Shown here one piece after another: positions 32,414-38,411 of a DNA stretch of 38,411 nucleotides. Under the pieces are notes generated by a model. The model saw nothing but the letters and a program-made list of their open reading frames with translations, was not told where the DNA came from and ran no database searches. This DNA comes from Ferrithrix thermotolerans DSM 19514. GTDB taxonomy: Bacteria; Actinomycetota; Acidimicrobiia; Acidimicrobiales; Ilumatobacteraceae. The stretch lies in assembly GCA_945861025.1 (NCBI GenBank), contig CAMASN010000029.1:1-38411 (forward strand). The letters are read 5' to 3'. Position numbers and translations under genes: made by a program. The number at the start of each line of letters is the position of its first letter. Position 1 is the stretch's first letter.

Positions 32414-33186
32414 GATTCGCTCAGATCGACCAGAACAGGAGCGTGGTCGCTGGGCAATGTGCCCTTGCGCGCATTGCGATCGATGACGCAAAAGGTGCTG
32501 CGCTCGACAACCGACGCCGTGCCCAAGATGAGGTCGATGCGCATACCGCGACCCATGTGGAAATCGCCGGCCCGATAGTCCCACCACGAGTACAACTTGG
32601 GCTCAGGGTGATGATGACGAAATACATCGCTCATCCCCCACCGACACAACGCCTCGAGTTCTTCGCGCTCGGCGACGCTGACATGCGTTGAGCCAACCAT
32701 CTTGCTGGGGTCGAACACATCTTTGTCTTCGGGCGCAATGTTGAAGTCACCGGTGACGATGACCGCGTCACTTGGAGAACTGTTCTGAGCCACGTGGGCG
32801 CGCAATCGGGCCATCCAACGCAACTTGTATTGGTAGTGATCGTGGTCGAGCGAGCGGCCGTTGGGCACGTAGACCGAACTGACGCGCACGCCGCCACAAG
32901 TGGCTGTGATGAGGCGCGCCTCAGGATCGAGCGGCTGGCCATCGGCGAAGTTAGCGACGACATCGGTGAGACCAACTTTCGACAGAATGGCAACACCATT
33001 CCATTGACCCTGGCCGTGATGCGCACTCTCGTAGCCCAGCGCCTGAAAGGTGAGCGCCGGAAAGGCATCGTCGGCAAGCTTGGTTTCTTGCAAGCACAAC
33101 ACGTCGGGCTGCACATCGTTGAGCCATTCCTCAACTCGTCCAAGACGCGCCTTGAGTGAGTTCACGTTCCACGTAGCGATACGCAT
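32410..33186 (-). CDS. xthA: Exodeoxyribonuclease III
   Basis: Mg2+-dependent AP endonuclease and 3'-5' exonuclease of base-excision repair, 258 residues. MRIATWNVNSLKAR holds the metal-site N7; QETK holds E34; VTGDFNIAPEDKD and the terminal SDHAP complete the EEP active site; YSWWDYRAGDF is the DNA-contacting loop typical of XthA. It lies 2 bases after the NYN-S1 gene stop, which supplies AAGG 10 bases before its ATG, and its stop overlaps the thioesterase start. Confidence 0.94.
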   Translation of the reverse strand: MRIATWNVNSLKARLGRVEEWLNDVQPDVLCLQETKLADDAFPALTFQALGYESAHHGQGQWNGVAILSKVGLTDVVANFADGQPLDPEARLITATCGGVRVSSVYVPNGRSLDHDHYQYKLRWMARLRAHVAQNSSPSDAVIVTGDFNIAPEDKDVFDPSKMVGSTHVSVAEREELEALCRWGMSDVFRHHHPEPKLYSWWDYRAGDFHMGRGMRIDLILGTASVVERSTFCVIDRNARKGTLPSDHAPVLVDLSES

Positions 33187-33188
33187 GA

Positions 33189-34484
33189 CTAGACCTTGGC
33201 GGGTTTGGCTGGCTTGGTCGGTTTCGCCGCAGCCTTCGTAGGCACCGCGGCCTTCTTCGCGACTGGCTTGGCTTCGACTGGCTTGGCTGCAACTTTCTTG
33301 GCCGCACCCTTCTTCGCCGGTGGCGCTTTCACAGCGTGCACCTCAACAACAGGTGCCGCAGCAACAGGTGCCGCAGCAACGACCGGCGCCGCTGGGGCCT
33401 TTTTCGCTACAGCCTTCTTTGCTGCGGGCGCTTTCGCAATTGCGCTCTTGGTAGGGGCCTTGTTCGCTGCAGCCTCTTTCGCGACCACTGGCTTCTCTGG
33501 CTTCTCTGGCTTCTCGGCCTTCTCTGGCTTCTTTGCGACCGCGGCCTTCTCTGGCTTCGCTGGCTTGTCTGCCTTCGGCGCCTTCTTCGCCGCCTTCTTG
33601 GGCTCAGCCGGCTTGGCATCGGGAGCCATCGAGAGCACCGACAGGTCGATACTGCGACGCTTCGCATCGAAGCTGCTCACGACCAACGTGACCACATCGC
33701 CCAGGGACATTGCGTCGCGCGCGCTGCGCGGTGCCGGGTCGCCCATCAACCGCAATGGCACATAGCCGTGGGCTTCGCCGATGAGCACATAGGCACCGTG
33801 CGATGAATAACTGTCGACCACGGCCTCGACCGAGGTGCCAACCGGATGGTGCTCGACAAACGACAAAAACGCCATCAGGTCGTTCACCGTCTTTGCAGCC
33901 ACTGGTTTCGGTGCCGGCATGACAGCGCCCGGAGGAGCCGATTTCGGCACGGGCATCGGGGCATTTGCCGAGATCGCGGGCACGTCGTTGAGATGGGTGG
34001 CTGGCGTACGGCGACGCGGCGACTTGTCGACGACCTTTTGCTCTTTTACCGATCGGCGGCTTACGGGCCCGCGCACGGGAGTGCGATACACGAACACCCA
34101 CCCAACGTGTGGCACCGGCTTGCCGCCCACGAGGCGACCTTCTTCGAACAGCCACGCATATTCGCCGTGAAATTCTTGGTAGCTATCGTTCGACAACACC
34201 GTTGCTTTGGCCTTATTGGCGATGCTCAGGATGAAACCATCGCCGCGACCGACGGCACCGGCCGGCGGCGCCACAAAGGTGTTGGTCTCAATGGCGCGCT
34301 CGAATTCGGCCACTTCTTTGGGGTCGATTCGATGGCCAAAGGTGGCATCTACAACCACCGTGATCAGCGTTGTAGGGAAATCGGAGCGATACGCGTCGAT
34401 CGCTTCGTTGAGTTGTTTGAGGCTTGGCGCGGTTCGGCCTTCAGTGGCCAAATTGGAGCCGTCGATGATGACGTGGTGAGGCAT
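33189..34484 (-). CDS. Predicted NYN/Zc3h12a-type ribonuclease fused to S1 domain and basic tail
   Basis: 431 residues from ATG 34484. Residues 3-135 match the Zc3h12a (Regnase) NYN/PIN fold: VIIDGSNLA (D8), ITVVVDATFG (D46), GRGDGFIL (D82), TVLSNDSYQEF (D100), then WLFEEGRLV, all in the order of the animal enzyme. A Pro-rich linker (136-195) leads to an S1 RNA-binding domain (about 214-285; GTSVEAVVDSYSSHGAYVLI, GYVPLR, GDVVTLVV, SIDLSVL). Residues 289-431 are almost only Lys, Ala, Pro, Val and Glu, like a histone-H1 tail, and should bind nucleic acid. All parts point to a cytoplasmic endoribonuclease; the target RNA is unknown. A TTG at 34499 is an alternative start. It overlaps nothing and is 2 bases before xthA. 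Confidence 0.8.
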   Translation of the reverse strand: MPHHVIIDGSNLATEGRTAPSLKQLNEAIDAYRSDFPTTLITVVVDATFGHRIDPKEVAEFERAIETNTFVAPPAGAVGRGDGFILSIANKAKATVLSNDSYQEFHGEYAWLFEEGRLVGGKPVPHVGWVFVYRTPVRGPVSRRSVKEQKVVDKSPRRRTPATHLNDVPAISANAPMPVPKSAPPGAVMPAPKPVAAKTVNDLMAFLSFVEHHPVGTSVEAVVDSYSSHGAYVLIGEAHGYVPLRLMGDPAPRSARDAMSLGDVVTLVVSSFDAKRRSIDLSVLSMAPDAKPAEPKKAAKKAPKADKPAKPEKAAVAKKPEKAEKPEKPEKPVVAKEAAANKAPTKSAIAKAPAAKKAVAKKAPAAPVVAAAPVAAAPVVEVHAVKAPPAKKGAAKKVAAKPVEAKPVAKKAAVPTKAAAKPTKPAKPAKV

Positions 34485-34520
34485 AACACTGCCAGTCAAG
34501 CATCTCGACGCCCATGTGCG

Positions 34521-34526
34521 TACGAT
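34521..34526 (+). promoter_or_regulatory. Candidate leaderless -10 of the HAD gene
   Basis: TACGAT fits TAnnnT and ends 6 bases before the GTG start at 34533. No Shine-Dalgarno is present. It lies in the 48-base gap shared with the divergent NYN-S1 gene. Confidence 0.5.
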
Positions 34527-34532
34527 CGTCGG

Positions 34533-35177
34533 GTGTTCACAGCTGTGCTCTGGGATTTTGGCGGCGTCATTCTGTCGAGTCCATTCGAAGCGTTCAACCA
34601 TTACGAGACAAGCGTCGGCCTGCCGCGCGACTTCATCCGTTCGGTCAACGCAACCAATCCTGACTCCAACGCTTGGGCTCGTCTCGAGCGCAACGAACTC
34701 AGTCCCGCTGAGTTCGATGTGGCCTTTGCTCACGACTCGCGGAGCCTTGGTCGCGAGGTTCGTGGGGCGAACGTATTGGCCTTACTCGCCGGCGAGATTC
34801 GCCCAGCGATGGTCGCCGCGCTCGACGCCGTGAAAGCGGCCGGATTCAAAACCGCATGCCTCACCAACAACGTGGTGGCCACCGGCGCAGAGTCGATGGC
34901 TATCAACACCGACCGATCGCTGGCGCTCGGCGCAGTGATGGCCCGGTTCGATGCCATCGTCGAAAGCAGCAAGGTGGGCGTTCGCAAACCCGAACCACGT
35001 TTCTACGAAATCGCGTGCGAGTTGCTCGATGTGCAGCCGAGCCAGTGCATCTTCCTCGATGACCTCGGCATCAACTTGAAACCCGCAGCCGCAATGGGCA
35101 TGCACACCATCAAGGTTGTCGATCCAGCAACGGCGTTAGCCGAACTGTCAGCAGCAACCGGCCTCAGCCTGAGCTAA
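34533..35177 (+). CDS. HAD-superfamily hydrolase (epoxide-hydrolase N-terminal-like)
   Basis: 214 residues from GTG 34533. HAD motif I is WDFGGVIL with nucleophile D8 and Gly where most phosphatases have the second Asp, a variation known in the subgroup related to the N-domain of soluble epoxide hydrolase. Motif II Thr is in LTNN, the Lys of motif III in GVRKPEP and motif IV in FLDDLGINLKPA. Substrate unknown. The frame is open far upstream (to 33846), but that part is antisense to the NYN-S1 gene; TACGAT 6 bases before the GTG supports this start. Confidence 0.85.
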   Translation: MFTAVLWDFGGVILSSPFEAFNHYETSVGLPRDFIRSVNATNPDSNAWARLERNELSPAEFDVAFAHDSRSLGREVRGANVLALLAGEIRPAMVAALDAVKAAGFKTACLTNNVVATGAESMAINTDRSLALGAVMARFDAIVESSKVGVRKPEPRFYEIACELLDVQPSQCIFLDDLGINLKPAAAMGMHTIKVVDPATALAELSAATGLSLS

Positions 35178-35184
35178 GGCCGGT
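35157..35184. terminator. Hairpin between convergent HAD and kgd genes
   Basis: ACCGGCCT (35157-35164) and AGGCCGGT (35177-35184) form a perfect 8-bp stem with a 12-base loop that can itself pair CTCA with TGAG. It covers the HAD stop codon and lies 15 bases past the kgd stop on the other strand. No T-tract follows on either side, so termination on both strands is plausible but not classical. Confidence 0.5.
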
Positions 35185-35198
35185 GCAATAACGCTGGT

Positions 35199-38100
35199 CT
35201 ACAAACCGTCGAAGGTTTCGTCCATCAAGTCGGCGAGTTCTTGATCGTGGATCGTCTTTGAGCCAGTAGCTGGGCTGCCGCTCTCGACACGAGCAACATG
35301 ACGAAGGTCGTAGCCGCGCTCTTTCACACGCCACACGCGAGCCTCAACGAAGTTCCATGGGCCCATGTTCTCTGGCTCTTCTTGCAGCCACACCAACTCG
35401 CGTGCGTTGGGGTAGTGCTCGAGCATGCCGAGCATCTGATCGACTGGGAATGGGTACAGCTGCTCGATACGAACGACGGCAGCCGCAGCGTTGCGCTTAT
35501 CGCGCTCAGCCAATGCATCCCATGCAACCTTGCCGCTGCAGAACACCAAGCGCTGCACGGCATTCTTGTCGAGGTCTGGCGTTGGATCGTCGAGCACTTC
35601 TTGGAACGATCCGCTGGCAAGTTCGTCGACTGTAGATCGGGTCTGGGCAATACGTAGTGCCGACTTTGGAGTGAACAACACCAACGGCTTGCGCACTTCG
35701 CGTATTGCTTGACGACGCAACAGGTGGAAGTACTGCGCTGCAGTAGTGGCGTTACAGACTTGAATGTTGTCTTCGGCACAGGACTGCAAGAAGCGCTCGA
35801 TACGAGCCGAGCTGTGCTCTGGGCCTTGGCCCTCGAAGCCGTGCGGCAGCAACAGCACCAATCCGTTGCCCTGACCCCACTTGTCTTCGGCGGCCACGAT
35901 GTATTGGTCGATGATGATCTGCGCGCCATTGACGAAGTCACCGAATTGCGCCTCCCACATCACCAACGTGTCGCGGTTGATGTGTGCATATCCGTACTCG
36001 TAACCGACCGCCGCGTACTCACTGAGCAGGGAATCGTAGATCCAGAACTTGGCCGGTGAACCCGGCAGATCGTCGAGCGGAATCCAGTTGTCTTCGTTCT
36101 CGTAATCGATGAGTGCTGCGTGACGCTGGCTAAAGGTGCCGCGTCGGCAGTCTTCGCCCGAGAACCGCACGGGCGTGCCGCCCATGACGAGCGACCCAAT
36201 AGCGAGTGCTTCACCTGTGGCCCAATCGACCTGATTGCCCTCGTGGTACAACTTGGCCCGGTTCTCAAACTGACGCATCAACTTTGGATGCGGCGTGAAG
36301 CCTTCGGGGTACTCGGTGAGGTGATCGAAAATTGTGTCGAGTTGAGCGCGCTCGACTCCGGTTTCGATGTGCGGCAGCACGCCGATAGGGCGCGGCGGCT
36401 TCGCCACTTTGACTACTTCGGGGGCGTGTGCGCGAGTCTCGTCGAGCGCCACTTGCAGTTTGCTCTGGAAATCGATGAGCACGCTCTCGGCTTCTTCGAC
36501 GGTGAGCTCGCCACGCTTCACGAGCGCCTCAACGTAGAGCTTGCGAATGCTGCGACGCTCGGCGATTGCCTTATACATCAGCGGCTGCGTGTAGCTCGGA
36601 TCGTCGCCTTCGTTGTGACCGTGACGGCGGTAACACACCATGTCGATCACGACGTCTTTGTGGAACCGCTGGCGGTATTCGAACGCCATCTGAGCCACAC
36701 GAACACATGCCTCAGGGTCGTCACCGTTGACATGGAAGATTGGCGCCTGCACGGTCTTAGCGACATCGCTGCAATACAGCGAACTGCGCGCAAACTTGGG
36801 GCTGGTGGTGAAACCAATCTGGTTGTTGATGATGAGGTGGATCGTGCCACCCACGCGGTAGCCGTTGATGTCGCTCATCGCGAGGCACTCGGCCACCACA
36901 CCTTGACCAGCGAACGCCGCGTCGCCGTGGATCAAGATTGGCAACGACAAATACGACCCTGGCGGCTCGATGCGGTCTTGGTTGGCGCGCACCATGCCCA
37001 ACACGATCGGGTCGACAGTCTCGAGGTGACTGGGGTTGGCAGCGAGCTCGACTTTGATCTCAGATCCACTGGGGCTCTGATACTTGCCCACCGCCCCTAG
37101 GTGATATTTCACGTCGCCAGAGCCCTGCACTGAGGTCGGGTCGACATGGCCTTCGAACTCTTTGAAGATCTGGTCGTAGCTCTTGCCCATCAGGTTGGCA
37201 AGCACGTTCAGTCGGCCGCGGTGAGCCATGCCCACAACCGCCGAATCGAGTCCGGCGTCGACAGCGCCCATGAGGATCGAATCGAGAATCGGGATTGCCG
37301 ACTCGGCACCCTCAAGACCGAAACGCTTGGCGCCCACGTACTTGGTAGCGAGGAACTTTTCGAACGCCTCGGCAGCGTTGAGACGATCGAGAATGCGGCG
37401 CTTATCTACCTTCGAGACGGCGAACTGCACGCCTTCGACCTTGCTCTGAATCCAGCGCTGCTCTTCGGTGTCTTGGATGTGCATGTACTCGATGCCGATG
37501 GTGCGGCAATACGCATCGCGCAGCACGCCGAGCAGTTCGCCGAGCGGTTGCTTTTCGACTCCGCCGACGCCGCCGGTGAGGAACTCGCGCTCGAGGTCCC
37601 AGATGGTGAGCCCATAGGTCGCCGGATCGAGCTCGATGGGCATCTTGGGTTGCTTCCAACGCAACGGGTCGAGGTCGGCAATGAGATGCCCACGCACGCG
37701 GTGCACGCGAATCAGCGTTGCCACTTGCATCTGCTTGTGCAACATTGCGTCTTCGCTATTGCTTGGGTTGATGTCGGTGCGCCACTTCACTGCTTCGTAA
37801 GGCACGCTGAGGTCGCTGAACACGTTCTCGTAGAAACCGTGCTCACCCATCAGCAGTTCGTGTACCCGCTTCAAGAACATGCCACTTTCGGCGCCTTGGA
37901 TAATGCGGTGATCATAGGTGCTCGTAATGGTGACAACCTTGCTCACACCGAGCGAGCCGAGTGTCCGCTCATCGCTGCCCTGGAACTCGGCCGGGTAATC
38001 GATGCTGCCAACGCCAACGATGACACCTTGGCCCGGCATCAGGCGAGGCACACTCTGTACGGTGCCGATGGTGCCCGGGTTGGTGAGTGTGATTGTGGCG

Positions 38101-38411
38101 CCTTGGAAATCGGCAACAGTGAGCTTGTTCGACTTGACCTTGCGAATGATCTCCTCGTAGGCGGCGAGGAACCCTTCGAAGTTAAGCGAGCTCGCATCGC
38201 GCAGCACTGGCACGACCAAGGTGCGGCCGCCATCGGACTTAGCAACATCGACAGCGAGACCCATCTGCACAGCGCCGTTACGAATGATGCGCGGCTTGCC
38301 ATCGGCGTCGACGGCATAGCTGTTGTTCATCTGCGGTACGGCGTCGCCAATCGCTCGGGCGATGGCGTAACCGATGAGATGGGTGAAGCTGATCTTGCTC
38401 TGGCCAACGCG
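35199..38411 (-). CDS. kgd: Multifunctional 2-oxoglutarate dehydrogenase E2-E1 (Kgd), 5'-truncated
   Basis: Actinobacterial fused enzyme: decarboxylates 2-oxoglutarate (E1) and carries an E2-type acyltransferase domain, acting with LpdC in the TCA cycle. The frame is open to the right edge, where it reads GQSKISFTHLIGYAIARAIGDAV, an E2 acyltransferase segment, so the ATG at 38330 is internal and the true N-terminus is outside. 1070 residues are visible. The E2 domain ends with TYDHRIIQGAESG, lacking the usual Asp of HxxxDG, as in the mycobacterial enzyme. E1 follows with MAHRGRLNVLANLMG, the ThDP site GDAAFAGQG to NNQIGF and a transketolase-like C-terminal half. Identification is firm. Confidence 0.95.
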   Translation of the reverse strand, partial: RVGQSKISFTHLIGYAIARAIGDAVPQMNNSYAVDADGKPRIIRNGAVQMGLAVDVAKSDGGRTLVVPVLRDASSLNFEGFLAAYEEIIRKVKSNKLTVADFQGATITLTNPGTIGTVQSVPRLMPGQGVIVGVGSIDYPAEFQGSDERTLGSLGVSKVVTITSTYDHRIIQGAESGMFLKRVHELLMGEHGFYENVFSDLSVPYEAVKWRTDINPSNSEDAMLHKQMQVATLIRVHRVRGHLIADLDPLRWKQPKMPIELDPATYGLTIWDLEREFLTGGVGGVEKQPLGELLGVLRDAYCRTIGIEYMHIQDTEEQRWIQSKVEGVQFAVSKVDKRRILDRLNAAEAFEKFLATKYVGAKRFGLEGAESAIPILDSILMGAVDAGLDSAVVGMAHRGRLNVLANLMGKSYDQIFKEFEGHVDPTSVQGSGDVKYHLGAVGKYQSPSGSEIKVELAANPSHLETVDPIVLGMVRANQDRIEPPGSYLSLPILIHGDAAFAGQGVVAECLAMSDINGYRVGGTIHLIINNQIGFTTSPKFARSSLYCSDVAKTVQAPIFHVNGDDPEACVRVAQMAFEYRQRFHKDVVIDMVCYRRHGHNEGDDPSYTQPLMYKAIAERRSIRKLYVEALVKRGELTVEEAESVLIDFQSKLQVALDETRAHAPEVVKVAKPPRPIGVLPHIETGVERAQLDTIFDHLTEYPEGFTPHPKLMRQFENRAKLYHEGNQVDWATGEALAIGSLVMGGTPVRFSGEDCRRGTFSQRHAALIDYENEDNWIPLDDLPGSPAKFWIYDSLLSEYAAVGYEYGYAHINRDTLVMWEAQFGDFVNGAQIIIDQYIVAAEDKWGQGNGLVLLLPHGFEGQGPEHSSARIERFLQSCAEDNIQVCNATTAAQYFHLLRRQAIREVRKPLVLFTPKSALRIAQTRSTVDELASGSFQEVLDDPTPDLDKNAVQRLVFCSGKVAWDALAERDKRNAAAAVVRIEQLYPFPVDQMLGMLEHYPNARELVWLQEEPENMGPWNFVEARVWRVKERGYDLRHVARVESGSPATGSKTIHDQELADLMDETFDGL

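Noticed and set aside
32414-32587. N-terminal extension of the thioesterase frame
   Set aside because: It overlaps xthA on the same strand in another frame; the GTG at 32413 overlapping the xthA stop is the better start.
33196-33765. Ala/Phe/Gly-rich plus-strand frame opposite the NYN-S1 tail
   Set aside because: Low-complexity mirror of the Lys/Ala repeats; it looks like a membrane protein only because AAG codons reverse to CTT.
33846-34532. Long N-terminal extension of the HAD hydrolase
   Set aside because: It is antisense to the NYN domain, and the HAD fold begins right at GTG 34533, which has its own -10 element.

Overview
The window looks like a chromosomal core segment of a high-GC actinobacterium, most likely of the class Acidimicrobiia (for example an Ilumatobacter-like lineage). 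This placement is inferred, not measured. It rests on a WhiB regulator, a SepIVA-like protein next to a YceD/DUF177 gene and rnc, a fused E2-E1 2-oxoglutarate dehydrogenase (Kgd type), a GTP-type PEP carboxykinase, an F420-type LLM oxidoreductase and an MshB/Mca-like deacetylase. I see no phage, insertion sequence, CRISPR array, tRNA or rRNA gene.

Layout. 1-9.9 kb, minus strand: rpsP-khpA-rimM-trmD (trmD runs off the left edge), the SRP genes ffh and ftsY, smc, then mutM and rnc. 9.6-13.3 kb, minus: acpP, plsX, rpmF, a YceD/DUF177 gene, a sepIVA-like gene, coaD and rsmD; most junctions overlap or nearly touch, suggesting one long transcription unit running rsmD to mutM. 13.4-15.0 kb: a small plus-strand zinc-ribbon gene, a whiB gene, and a secreted protein made almost entirely of 19 Asp-rich calcium-binding-type repeats. 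15.0-18.9 kb, minus: recG and a FakA-like DAK2 gene. 19.0-21.3 kb, plus: rpmB, a degenerate cold-shock-like gene ending in a clear terminator, then pckG. 21.3-26.8 kb, minus: a small membrane protein, a DUF455 ferritin-like protein, a lipoprotein, a histidine phosphatase, a PIG-L deacetylase, an alpha-methylacyl-CoA racemase and an alpha/beta hydrolase. 26.8-29.1 kb, plus: LLM oxidoreductase, galactokinase-like kinase, DUF952. 29.1-35.2 kb: a bPH2/SHOCT membrane protein, uvrD2, a thioesterase, xthA, a NYN-S1-basic-tail predicted ribonuclease and a HAD hydrolase. The right edge is the 3' part of kgd.

How it fits together: ribosome and tRNA maturation (rpsP, rimM, trmD, rpmF, rpmB, rsmD, rnc), membrane targeting (ffh, ftsY), chromosome maintenance (smc, mutM, recG, uvrD2, xthA), lipid and acyl-phosphate metabolism (acpP, plsX, FakA-like) and central carbon metabolism (pckG, kgd).

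Most notable signals: (1) a Zc3h12a/NYN-type ribonuclease fused to an S1 domain and a 143-residue Lys/Ala/Pro tail; (2) the 19-repeat secreted protein, and three direct repeats at exactly 11-bp spacing between it and whiB; (3) an apparent CTG start for rnc with a well-placed Shine-Dalgarno; (4) a recurring TAnnnT-(6 to 8 nt)-start-codon arrangement pointing to leaderless transcripts, including divergent genes only 19 bp apart. Every gap between genes is shorter than 300 bases.
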